In this document: positions 1 to 8,463 of the stretch, one piece after another
How positions within the stretch are numbered: position 1 is the stretch's first letter
Layout of the letters: every line of letters begins with the position of its first letter
Assembly (NCBI GenBank): GCA_016192345.1
Contig: JACPUH010000079.1
Location: 1-64,000, forward strand
DNA length: 64,000 nucleotides
Source: Ignavibacteriales bacterium
Lineage (GTDB): Bacteria; Bacteroidota; Ignavibacteria; UBA10030
Reading direction: 5' to 3'
Made by a program: the position numbers and the translations under genes
Notes under the pieces: model-generated
Databases searched by the model: none
Seen by the model: the letters and a program-made list of their open reading frames with translations, nothing else
What the model was told of the DNA's origin: nothing

Positions 1-51
1 ACTGAACAATCTGAGCCTCTGGCTGAAAAATTAGAGAAAAAATATAGATAA
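1..51 (+). CDS. possible C-terminal tail of an upstream gene (partial)
   Basis: From the first base one frame stays open for 16 codons and ends in TAA at 49-51. The residues are charged and helix-like (ending EKLEKKYR), which would suit the end of a real protein. Only the tail is visible, so no function can be given. It could also be chance. Confidence 0.3.
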   Translation, partial: TEQSEPLAEKLEKKYR

Positions 52-172
52 AAGAACCCCAAAAGTCAAAGACATTTTTCACGTAAGATGCGAAGTGATA
101 AGCACTTGAGGGGGGAGAAAATGAGCAGAGACAGTCTTCTGGATACGTTCCCCATCGCCGCGAGGAAAAGTC

Positions 173-1318
173 TCACGAATGACCGGCCTGACCGCTCTTC
201 CGTTGAACCGTCAATGTGAGTTTCTCAGAAATGTACTCACTGAGACGTCGTTTGAATTTGGATCGATCAAACTCTTCGGCATGGGTGCGGATCACGTACG
301 GGTCGAACGAGATCCGTGTGAACCGGTCCAACGCCTCACGGAGCGATGCCTCCGTCTGTTCGGTAAAGAAGAGCCCCGTCCGACGGTTTCCCTCCGCCAC
401 CACCGTCTCCAGAGCACCGCCCCGGCCGAAGGCAATGACCGGCTTTCCACTGGCCATCGCTTCCAGCGGGACAATGCCGAAATCTTCAACACCCGGAAAG
501 ACAAGCGCCCGGCAACCGGCATAGAGCGTTGCAAGCATGGCATCGGGTTGCCAGCCGAGAAATTCGATATGCGGTGAGGCCATCGCCTTCAACGCTTCCA
601 GGTCGGGCCCCTTGCCGACGATCACGAGTCGTTCCCCCAGGGCGTTGAAGACCCGGACGGCCAGATCGACGCGTTTATAGGGAACGAGAGCGCTGACGAT
701 CAGGTAGTACCCTTCATCCTTTTCCGAACACCGGAACAGCGACGTATCGACCGGCGGATGGATGATGTCTGACGATCTTCCGTAATGTTGCTGGATGCGG
801 CGCGCGACGTTTTGAGAATTTGCCACAAAGGCATGGACCCTGTCGCTGGAAAGGACGTCCCATCGCCGGAGTCGGGGGGCGAAGAATTGCATCGCGGCCC
901 GGGTAAGAACTCCGGCCCTGCCTCTTCCAAAATAGTCGTCGTACATCTCCCAGACATAGCGCATCGGTGTGTGGCAATAACAAATATGAAGAGCTCCCGG
1001 TCCGGGCATGGCTCCTTTCGCCACACAGTGGCTCGTCGAGAGGATGAGATCGTAGGGAGAGAAGTCGAACGATTCGACGGCACGGGGAAAGAACGGAAGG
1101 TAGCGCCGGTAGTTCGTTTCTTTAAAGGGGAGGGAATTGACAAACGACGTCCGGATGTTCATCCGTTCGATCATGGGAGAAACGGTCCCTGGGTTGTGTA
1201 ACAGTGTAAAGAGCTCGGCATCGGGATAGAGTTCACAGAGAACCTCGACCACTTTCTCTCCACCCCTCATCCCCGTCAGCCAATCATGAACGATCGCTAT
1301 GTTGGGCTTTTTTCCCAT
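173..1318 (-). CDS. GT4-family glycosyltransferase
   Basis: This is a family 4 glycosyltransferase of about 381 residues, expected to transfer a sugar from a nucleotide donor during cell-surface polysaccharide or glycolipid synthesis. The N-terminal half opens with IAIVHDWLTGMRGGEKVVE, the usual start of the acceptor-side Rossmann fold. The C-terminal half has the donor-site block FPGVEDFGIVPLEAMASGKP with the E-x7-E pattern, followed by a glycine-rich FGRGG loop. The ATG at 1318 is chosen because the fold begins there. In-frame starts at 1354 (ATG) and 1423 (GTG) exist but add a tail with no family likeness, and no start has a strong Shine-Dalgarno. It is divergent from the hydrolase at 1515. 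Donor and acceptor cannot be read from the sequence. Confidence 0.9.
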   Translation of the reverse strand: MGKKPNIAIVHDWLTGMRGGEKVVEVLCELYPDAELFTLLHNPGTVSPMIERMNIRTSFVNSLPFKETNYRRYLPFFPRAVESFDFSPYDLILSTSHCVAKGAMPGPGALHICYCHTPMRYVWEMYDDYFGRGRAGVLTRAAMQFFAPRLRRWDVLSSDRVHAFVANSQNVARRIQQHYGRSSDIIHPPVDTSLFRCSEKDEGYYLIVSALVPYKRVDLAVRVFNALGERLVIVGKGPDLEALKAMASPHIEFLGWQPDAMLATLYAGCRALVFPGVEDFGIVPLEAMASGKPVIAFGRGGALETVVAEGNRRTGLFFTEQTEASLREALDRFTRISFDPYVIRTHAEEFDRSKFKRRLSEYISEKLTLTVQRKSGQAGHS

Positions 1319-1514
1319 GAAGTGGATTGAAGGTACGTCGAAAACGGAAGACATCAAAGTAGTCCGGTTATTGGGTCTGAGGCCTTTGGGATGGCCGCGA
1401 CCATGACGTACCAAATGCCCCACGACCGGCCTTGAATCCCATCCCCTCCCTCTTTATATTGGGCACAAGGCTCACGTTCTTTTCTCGGAAGGGCGCCATC
1501 CGAAGAACTTCCCC

Positions 1515-2423
1515 ATGTCCATTCTCCTGACCCTGATCCTTTTACTGGTGATGTTCCTCTTCACGGCGGCGGCCATCATCCTGGTGATCGGACCTTTGAT
1601 CCTTCTCCAACCGAACCTCCGGACACGGGAATGGTATGCGACATTCACCCATCTGCTGGAGCCCGCGGACGCAGGCATTCCCCAGGAACATCTCTGGATC
1701 ACCACCAACGACGGATTGAAACTCGACTCGTGGTTTGTGAACCAGTCTCACCAGGCGCGGGGCACGGTGGTGTATTTGCACGGCGTCGGGGACTGCAAAA
1801 TCGGGGGGATCCCTTATGCAAAACTGTTTTACGAGCAGGGATTGAACGTCTTTTTGTACGACTCACGGCGCCATGGATTAAGCGAGGGGAAGTATTGCAC
1901 CTATGGGTACTATGAAAAGCACGATGTTTCAACCGTGATCGACTATCTCATGACCAGAGGGGACACCCAGATCGGGAAGATCGGATTGTTCGGAACCTCG
2001 ATGGGTGCGGCGGTCGCCCTGCAGGCGGCTGCATCCGACGACCGGATCGCGGCGATCGTCGCGGAGGCAAGCTTTACCAACTTGCGGACGATCATGGTCG
2101 ATTACCAAAAGCGGATCATCAAGCTCCCATGGCATTTTTTACGGAACGTGGCGATGAGCCAATCACAAGCTATCGCAAAGTTCAAGGCCCGGGAGGTTTC
2201 ACCGATCGAGTCGGTACACAAGGTGCATAAACCCATTTTGTTCATTCACGGAACGGACGATTCCCGTATCAAGACCGATTACTCCAAAGCCCTTTATGAC
2301 AACGCCAATGAGCCGAAGGAACTTCTCCTTGTTCCCGAGGGAGACCATACCGACTTGTTAAACGTCGGCGGAAGTGAATACGAACGACGGATCATTGCGT
2401 TCTTCCGGAAATACCTGGGGTGA
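1515..2423 (+). CDS. membrane-anchored alpha/beta hydrolase
   Basis: This serine hydrolase of the alpha/beta fold has 302 residues and one N-terminal membrane segment (about residues 3-31), so the catalytic domain probably faces the periplasm or sits on the membrane. The nucleophile elbow is GTSMG at 160-164 (Ser162). The acid is probably Asp248 or Asp249 in HGTDDS, and the base is His278 in EGDHTD. The oxyanion region is YLHG at 87-90. The layout resembles the YqkD/BEM46-like group of small membrane-anchored hydrolases, for which substrates are mostly unknown. An esterase or peptidase role is possible. It starts with ATG and lies divergent from the glycosyltransferase. Confidence 0.88.
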   Translation: MSILLTLILLLVMFLFTAAAIILVIGPLILLQPNLRTREWYATFTHLLEPADAGIPQEHLWITTNDGLKLDSWFVNQSHQARGTVVYLHGVGDCKIGGIPYAKLFYEQGLNVFLYDSRRHGLSEGKYCTYGYYEKHDVSTVIDYLMTRGDTQIGKIGLFGTSMGAAVALQAAASDDRIAAIVAEASFTNLRTIMVDYQKRIIKLPWHFLRNVAMSQSQAIAKFKAREVSPIESVHKVHKPILFIHGTDDSRIKTDYSKALYDNANEPKELLLVPEGDHTDLLNVGGSEYERRIIAFFRKYLG

Positions 2424-2456
2424 ACAAAGAGAGACATCTGAAAAATAAAATTAACT

Positions 2457-2498
2457 TGTCATTCAACGGTGAGATTCCTCGCTTCGCTCGGAATGACA
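2457..2498. repeat. short dispersed-type element with 8-bp terminal inverted repeats
   Basis: A 42-bp stretch begins TGTCATTC and ends GAATGACA, a perfect 8-bp inverted repeat. It encloses a stretch (ATTCCTCGCTTCGCTCGG) of a kind often seen scattered between genes in environmental bacterial genomes. It lies 33 bp after the hydrolase stop. I see only one copy in this window, so its dispersal is inferred from memory of such sequences. Confidence 0.5.
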
Positions 2499-2536
2499 TT
2501 AAATTTAGAATTTTTCGGAAGTCTCAAATAGTTTTT

Positions 2537-2568
2537 TCACCACCGATGGCACACCGATCAACACCGAG
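2537..2568. repeat. ACACCGAT-type repeat in the gap before the M28 gene
   Basis: Tandem-like units CACCGATGG, CACACCGATC and AACACCGAG follow one another. This is a common low-complexity intergenic pattern. The rest of the gap 2424-2733 holds a small hairpin (GACTGA-TCGT-TCAGTC near 2640-2655) without a T run, and no gene that I can support. Confidence 0.4.
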
Positions 2569-2733
2569 AAATCAGAAAGACAGAAGTCAGCGAGGTGAAA
2601 GTCACCGACCCCTGTATCAGTGGCAATCCCCGCCCACATGACTGATCGTTCAGTCGGACGGGTCAGCAGTCGGGCGAGCGTGCGCCATCCGTGTTCAAAT
2701 ACCTGAGAAGTTACAATCAGTGAAAGGCTTCAT

Positions 2734-5076
2734 GTGCCCCCCATTTCCCGTACCGGCGTTTCTCTGAACGCCTTGTCTTGTCTGTTCAGGAGAATTTTCG
2801 CATTCGTTCTCTTTTCTCAAAGCCTGCTTCCACTGCAGGCGCAACCATCCTTCTCCGTGGACAGCGCCTCCGCTTATCTCAAGACACTTGCGGTCGACAT
2901 CGGCGCGAGGCCAATGGGATCTCCCCAAGAGCGCCACGCGATGGAGTTTGCCCTTGGAAAATTTCGCGAGTTTGGCCTGAACGAAACCTACCTCATGCCC
3001 ATCCGCGAAGCCCCGGCGCAACTGCAAAAAGGATCACTCAATACACGGAGCGGTGTCGCGGTGGGGGTGTTGAAGGGGACCACGGAACGGATCATCGTCA
3101 TCGGTGCGCATATCGACTCGGATGCACCGGAGGTGCCGGGGGCAAACGATGACGGCTCGGGAACTGCCGTCGTCATTGAGCTCGCCCGTGTGCTCTCTCA
3201 ACGAAAGAACGAATCGACGATCGTCTTCGCTCTCTTCGGCGGTGAAGAGAAGGGGTTGGTCGGATCGAAGTATTTCGTGGAGAACTTCCCACGGATGGGG
3301 GATGTCGCGTTGATGCTGCAGGTCGATATGGCGAACGGCCTCGGGTGGCTCGTCCCGACCATCGAGTCCGACTCCGGGAGCTCCCCGGAATGGCTCGTGC
3401 GCGCGTCGTATGAGGAACTCGAGCGGTTGGGGTATTCCGGACTCTCTTTCCCCACGCATTTCTTCACTTTGATGGATGCGATCCCGGGGGGCGGGATCGG
3501 TTCCGACCATCAGCCGTTTCTCGAAAAGAACATCCCTGCCATCGATTTCACTTCGGACTTCCAGGACCCCATTCACACACCGCAGGACAACCTGGAAAAC
3601 TTCCGGATCGAGGGACTCCAACGCTCCGGCGATTTGATCCGCGCGTTGGTCGAACGGTTTGACGGAGGCGTGCCGGAGGAAACGGTGGGGCACGATTATC
3701 TTGTCCAGCTCACCTCATGGCTTCTGTTCTTCCCCCTCTGGTCCTTGAAAGCGTTTATCGGGGTTGCCCTGCTTCTTGCAACATGGACGCTCTTTCAACT
3801 GCGGCAACGACGAATACGGTATGAGTCGGAACAGCGGCCGATCATCCCCGGCCTCAAGCTGTTCCTCCTCATGCTCATTCTCCAGACGTGCGTATGGCTT
3901 TCTGAGAACGTGGTCAGTTGGATCAGTGGTGTCCGGTATCCTTGGTACGCCGATCTCGACGGTTATCAGATCCTTGCATTCCTCGGCGGAATGATCGGAG
4001 TCTGGGCTGGGATGCAACTTGCCCCGAGGCTGAACCTCCGCCGGGATCCGTACGCGTATTTTCTTCGATCCGTGGTGTGGCTTCTCCTGTTCCTTTTCCT
4101 CCTCTCCCTGATATCGGCAAAGATCGCCCTTGCGCCTTCCATGGCGCTGTTCTTCCTTTCACTTTCCATGCTCGTGAAAAAGCCGACCCTCCGATGGTTC
4201 TTCTGGATCGTGTCGCCGCATTTCATGTTTCAGCTCTTCTTCGGGGACGGATTTGAGTTCCTGGCAAGAGTGCTCCACTCCTCTCCGGAACACGGGATCG
4301 TTGGTGGCATCATACTCCACCTTGTTTTCATCCTGTTCTTTTCCCTCTGGGCATTTCCCTTCCTCCTTGGGTTCGCGGCCCTTTGGTACGAGACCGGAGA
4401 AAGCATATCCTGGATGAAACGGTACAGGGCTGGTTCGGGACTTGCCGTTGCCACCGCGGCCTTTGCCGTGTGCGTGGCATTCCTTGCCAGCAAACCGGCT
4501 TTTTCACAGGAATGGAAACAGTCGATCTGGATTGAGCAGGAGTTCGACCTGGACGGCAAGACGGCGACCCTGACGGTCCGAAGCCCTGAATATCTCAGCG
4601 GCACCCGCATCCGGTATGCCGAACGGGACACCGTTCTTCGATCCGGAGACCTGGCCATTTCCTTCGACGGACTCCCCTTTCCCCCTGAACCCTGGATCAG
4701 GGCGGAACGCGAGGTCGAGTCTCATTCATCCGATTCAGGAACAACCCTGACAATTCGCCTTCACCTTGCCACAAAGACCCGTCCTTACCGGATGACAGCT
4801 ATTTATTCAAGTCTTGGGGGCCCGATCGTCGACGTCAATACACCGGCTGCCTTTACAAGAACGGAGAATACAGTGGCGATTTCCTGGTATTCCTTCCCCG
4901 ATACCTCCCTGATCGTTCCTCTCACCATCACTCTCAAGCGCGGAGGGGAGATGAAAGAGAAGATTGAGGCGATTTTTGTTGAGGAACCGGTTCCGGTTCT
5001 TATCGAGAAAGAAGGGGCGAGTTTCATACGGCGGGCGGTGTTCCGGCAAGCAACCGACCTCGACACCGGCTCTTGA
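2734..5076 (+). CDS. M28-family zinc peptidase with a C-terminal membrane domain
   Basis: This 780-residue protein has a signal peptide (about 1-36, ending LPLQAQ), an M28 aminopeptidase-like domain, several membrane segments and a C-terminal extracytoplasmic part. The zinc-site motifs are in order: GAHIDSD (His126, Asp128), GANDDGSG (138-145), the catalytic pair GGEEKG (Glu171-Glu172), QVDMANG (Asp198) and SDHQPF downstream. About eight hydrophobic helices follow from roughly residue 330 to 590. The layout recalls the M28 peptidases with multiple membrane spans (Fxna/ERMP1 type). The likely role is periplasmic peptide trimming at the membrane. The start is GTG at 2734 with GAAAGG seven bases upstream; an ATG two bases earlier is out of frame. 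Confidence 0.88.
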   Translation: MPPISRTGVSLNALSCLFRRIFAFVLFSQSLLPLQAQPSFSVDSASAYLKTLAVDIGARPMGSPQERHAMEFALGKFREFGLNETYLMPIREAPAQLQKGSLNTRSGVAVGVLKGTTERIIVIGAHIDSDAPEVPGANDDGSGTAVVIELARVLSQRKNESTIVFALFGGEEKGLVGSKYFVENFPRMGDVALMLQVDMANGLGWLVPTIESDSGSSPEWLVRASYEELERLGYSGLSFPTHFFTLMDAIPGGGIGSDHQPFLEKNIPAIDFTSDFQDPIHTPQDNLENFRIEGLQRSGDLIRALVERFDGGVPEETVGHDYLVQLTSWLLFFPLWSLKAFIGVALLLATWTLFQLRQRRIRYESEQRPIIPGLKLFLLMLILQTCVWLSENVVSWISGVRYPWYADLDGYQILAFLGGMIGVWAGMQLAPRLNLRRDPYAYFLRSVVWLLLFLFLLSLISAKIALAPSMALFFLSLSMLVKKPTLRWFFWIVSPHFMFQLFFGDGFEFLARVLHSSPEHGIVGGIILHLVFILFFSLWAFPFLLGFAALWYETGESISWMKRYRAGSGLAVATAAFAVCVAFLASKPAFSQEWKQSIWIEQEFDLDGKTATLTVRSPEYLSGTRIRYAERDTVLRSGDLAISFDGLPFPPEPWIRAEREVESHSSDSGTTLTIRLHLATKTRPYRMTAIYSSLGGPIVDVNTPAAFTRTENTVAISWYSFPDTSLIVPLTITLKRGGEMKEKIEAIFVEEPVPVLIEKEGASFIRRAVFRQATDLDTGS

Positions 5077-5134
5077 CTCCCGCTCTCTCCATGAGAATGA
5101 TGCTGTAACTTTACAGATCGACTGATAGCGTTGG

Positions 5135-5161
5135 ATTCACAGGTTCTACGGAACTGTGAAT
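5135..5161. promoter_or_regulatory. imperfect palindrome after the M28 gene
   Basis: The arms ATTCACAGGTTC and GAACTGTGAAT pair with one bulged base around a TACG loop. There is no T run directly after it; ATTTTTAT follows about nine bases later. It could be a weak terminator of the M28 gene or a protein-binding site in the SusC leader. Confidence 0.4.
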
Positions 5162-5195
5162 GCCGTCCCAATATTTTTATAAGTGAGACTTGACT

Positions 5196-5226
5196 TTCTC
5201 CGGAGAAGTGTTATTTTTGATAACAC
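5196..5226. promoter_or_regulatory. two adjoining inverted repeats in the SusC leader
   Basis: TTCTCCGGAGAA (5196-5207) is a perfect 12-bp palindrome. It is immediately followed by a hairpin of GTGTTAT and ATAACAC around a five-base loop (5208-5226). Together they lie about 365 bp before susC in a 513-bp gap (5077-5589) that holds no convincing gene. An operator or a structured leader are both possible. Confidence 0.4.
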
Positions 5227-5589
5227 CTCGAAGGTTGCATGTCGCATTAACTCCCAAACATGGAGTGACGTCATGGGACAATCAACCAACTATTCCAGAT
5301 CCTCTTTTTCGCCTCGCATGCACGAACACGGAAAGCGACAACGTTCGGCAGAAGAACAAATGTACCGGTCCCACCGGCTTCACACTTTCACATCCTTACG
5401 CCATTATTGTACCTCTTATTGATGAAATCGGGCGCATATGCCTGAGCGGGATTTCCATCCCCTTGTCCGTACGCGCAGAAACCAAGGAATATTTACGCAT
5501 TAAACCACGGGCAACCGTCTCCTAGCCCCATCCCTTGATGACGGGAAACGGAGTGCCCAAAACACCACACCAAACAAGAAGGAGGAGAT

Positions 5590-8394
5590 ATGAACAGACT
5601 GATATCAGTTCGTTCGGCGCTGTCCTTCACAGCGTTTCTCCTGTTGTTCGTTTCATCCCTCGCTTTCGCTCAGGTTACGGGAGAGGTACGTGGCACCGTG
5701 ACCGATGTTGAGCGAGGCGAAGGCCTCATCGGTGCCAACGTCGTCTTACAAGGGACGAACTTCGGCGCCGCCACCAACCTGGATGGCATGTACTCCATCC
5801 GGAGCGTCCCCCCTGGGCGTTATACCGTCACCGTTCGGTACGTCGGGTATCGCCAGCAAAGCAAGGAAGTAACCGTTTCGGCCAATGCTACCGCCACGAT
5901 TGACTTCCAGCTTTCCGTCTCAGCCCTTCAAATGGACGAAGTGGTCGTCACCGGCCAAGGCTCGGCCATTGAAAAACGGAAACTTGCATCCCCGATTGAG
6001 ACCATCTCAGCCCGCGAAGTTTCGTCGGCCCCCGTGACCTCGATCGACCAACTGTTGCAAGGGCGCGTCCCCGGCATGGTCAGCTTCAACACCTCTGGCC
6101 AACCGGGAACTGCCGGACGTATCCGCAGCCGCGGAATCCGGAGCGCCTTCGCCAGTCAGACCCCTGTTATCTACGTCGATGGCGTGCGTGTGGACAATCA
6201 GGATAATTTCCGTTTGCAGCGCGGGACCGGAGGGCTTGTCACCAGCTCGATCGCCGACCTGGTTGTAGGACAGATTGAACGCGTCGAGGTATTGAAGGGA
6301 GGAGCTGCTGCAACGCTCTACGGCTCCGATGCCGCCGCCGGCGTGATCCAGGTCTTCACCAAGAAGGGATTTGCCGGCGCGCCGCGATGGACCTTCAGCA
6401 CCTCTCTGGGAATCGATGCCCCCGAGACGCAATGGGTGGTGGAACCGTTCACCGAAGACAAGGTCTTGAAGAACGGCAACTTTCAACAGTATACGGCCAA
6501 CGTTACCGGTGGAAGCGATGTTTCGAGTTACAATCTCACCGGCCGTATGCAGTCCTCCGAAGGCGTCATCGAGAAGAATAACAACCGGTATTATAATATC
6601 GGTGGCGGCATGCGCTCACAGATGGGCGACAGGCTGAGCATGGAATTCTCCGCCGGATACACGAACAGTCTCTACGGCGGCATGTTCAATAACAATGCGA
6701 TCGCTTCCATCCTTGGCTCGACCGAAGATTCGACCATCCAGTCGACCCCCAACCCGGACTCCACGCTCCGTATCGCGCTCTTACCGGACCATCGTGAAGT
6801 GGTCAACAGATTTACCACGAGCGCAACAGCCCGTTACAACCCCCTCAACATGCTCGGCACACGTTTCACCGTCGGGTTGGATTACCGGAAAAACGAGCAA
6901 CGCATCTTCAATCCCATTGAAGCGGCTGTCTGGACTTCCACACCCGGAGGGCAATTGGCCCGCTTCGACAGGGACTTTTTAACCATCTCGCTGGATGCAG
7001 CCGCAACGCTCTCGTACCCGAGAGAGGGTGACGTCACCTCTACTTTGACGGTCGGCGTACAAGGCTTCCGCGAAGAGGACCGTCAATCGAATGCCACCGG
7101 TTCGAACTTCCCCGTTCCCGGTACGGATGATTTCGATAATGCCGCCACGGTCACCGCAAGTGAATCAAACCAGCAACTCTTCAGTGGCGGGTTCTACATT
7201 AATGAGAATGTCGGCCTCTTCGACAGGATCTTCCTCGATGTCGGCCTCCGCATCGACGGCAACTCCGCATTCGGAAAAGACGCGGGGGTCCAGTCCTACC
7301 CCAAGGCCGGGGTTGCCTACAACCTGGCCGAGGAAACGTTCTGGCCGTTAGGTGAGTACTGGAATTCCTTCAAGTTGCGTGCTTCGTACGGACAGACCGG
7401 AAAATTCCCCAATGCCTTCACACGTGACCGGACCTTTAACGCCGGCCGGTTCCTTGGCGCGGGGCTTATAACCTTTGCCAATCCGGGCGATCCCAGTCTG
7501 AAGCCTGAGAAAACCACAACGATGGAGGTTGGGTTCGACGCCGGATTCCTGGAAGACAGAATCGCTCTCCAGGTGACGTACTTTACGGAACTGACCAAGG
7601 ACGCGCTCTTTACGGTCGCTGAGCAGGTCACCAGCGGTTACGCCAGTCAACTTCGGAATGTCGGCGAGATCGAGAACAAGGGATTGGAGGTCTCCTTGAA
7701 CGCAGTACCGATCTCCACACCGGATCTTGACCTTTCCGTCCGTATCTCCTACTCGAGCCTTGACAACAAGGTGAAGAGCCTTGGCGGGACCCCCCCATTC
7801 AGCATCGGCGGGTTTGCATTCCTCCCTCTTCGTATTGAAGAAGGACAACCGATCGGCGTATTCCGTCTCAACATTCCCAAGCCTGAGGGTGGGGGAGCCT
7901 ATAATGCAAATGTCGTCAATCACGGAAAATCTCCGACACCGAAGCACACCGGGTCAGTCAGCGCTACGCTGACTCTCTTCCGCGATTTGCGTATCAACGC
8001 ACTGGCGGATTATTCCTACGGAGCTTATATCCTGAACACCGGCGCCGTGATTCGTTTCTTCAGCGCCCTGTATCCTGAAGTAACGTGGGTCCCGTCGGGG
8101 TACGACTTCACCACCGCTTCCGAGGTCTGGATTGAAAAGGCTGATTGGTTCAAGATGCGTGAAATTTCCGCGCGGTACCAATTGCCGGCGGCATGGTATG
8201 AAAACTGGGGTCTTCGCTCGATCGGCGTCAACCTGAGCGTACGGAACCTCTTCTCCATTACACCCTCCACGCGGTTAGACCCCGAGCTTGCAGGTGTTCG
8301 GGCAGCCGGCCGCGGTCTCGATGTCGGTGGCATCAACTTCTTTACACTGTCGGCTCCACGCGAGTATCGCTTTGGGTTGGATATTTCCCTCTAA
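5590..8394 (+). CDS. SusC/RagA-type TonB-dependent outer-membrane transporter
   Basis: This 934-residue transporter has a signal peptide (1-28, ending LAFAQ), a CarboxypepD_reg-like domain (about 29-115) and a linker with MDEVVVTGQG. A plug domain (about 130-240) includes QLLQGRVPGM, PVIYVDGVRVD and VEVLKGGAAATLYGSDAAAG, and a 22-strand-type barrel fills the remainder. These are the standard marks of SusC/RagA importers, which take up oligosaccharides or peptides through the outer membrane with TonB energy and a SusD lipoprotein lid. The gene has a strong Shine-Dalgarno (AAGGAGGAG just before ATG 5590) and is followed 69 bp later by its SusD partner. No glycosidase or protease lies next to the pair, so the substrate is unknown. 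Confidence 0.95.
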   Translation: MNRLISVRSALSFTAFLLLFVSSLAFAQVTGEVRGTVTDVERGEGLIGANVVLQGTNFGAATNLDGMYSIRSVPPGRYTVTVRYVGYRQQSKEVTVSANATATIDFQLSVSALQMDEVVVTGQGSAIEKRKLASPIETISAREVSSAPVTSIDQLLQGRVPGMVSFNTSGQPGTAGRIRSRGIRSAFASQTPVIYVDGVRVDNQDNFRLQRGTGGLVTSSIADLVVGQIERVEVLKGGAAATLYGSDAAAGVIQVFTKKGFAGAPRWTFSTSLGIDAPETQWVVEPFTEDKVLKNGNFQQYTANVTGGSDVSSYNLTGRMQSSEGVIEKNNNRYYNIGGGMRSQMGDRLSMEFSAGYTNSLYGGMFNNNAIASILGSTEDSTIQSTPNPDSTLRIALLPDHREVVNRFTTSATARYNPLNMLGTRFTVGLDYRKNEQRIFNPIEAAVWTSTPGGQLARFDRDFLTISLDAAATLSYPREGDVTSTLTVGVQGFREEDRQSNATGSNFPVPGTDDFDNAATVTASESNQQLFSGGFYINENVGLFDRIFLDVGLRIDGNSAFGKDAGVQSYPKAGVAYNLAEETFWPLGEYWNSFKLRASYGQTGKFPNAFTRDRTFNAGRFLGAGLITFANPGDPSLKPEKTTTMEVGFDAGFLEDRIALQVTYFTELTKDALFTVAEQVTSGYASQLRNVGEIENKGLEVSLNAVPISTPDLDLSVRISYSSLDNKVKSLGGTPPFSIGGFAFLPLRIEEGQPIGVFRLNIPKPEGGGAYNANVVNHGKSPTPKHTGSVSATLTLFRDLRINALADYSYGAYILNTGAVIRFFSALYPEVTWVPSGYDFTTASEVWIEKADWFKMREISARYQLPAAWYENWGLRSIGVNLSVRNLFSITPSTRLDPELAGVRAAGRGLDVGGINFFTLSAPREYRFGLDISL

Positions 8395-8463
8395 CCCATG
8401 GCATGCTTCGCAGGACTAACTCAAAGAACGTTGATCCATCACCATAATGTTTGGAGAACAACC

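Noticed and set aside
121-219. 33-codon frame at ATG 121 with GGGGGAG upstream
   Set aside because: The Shine-Dalgarno is good, but the product is short, has no family likeness and runs into the end of the glycosyltransferase gene on the other strand.
5264-5271. TGACGTCA palindrome
   Set aside because: An 8-bp palindrome is expected by chance, and no second copy is near.
5183-5525. small open frames in the SusC leader
   Set aside because: No Shine-Dalgarno and no protein-like pattern; the region looks regulatory.
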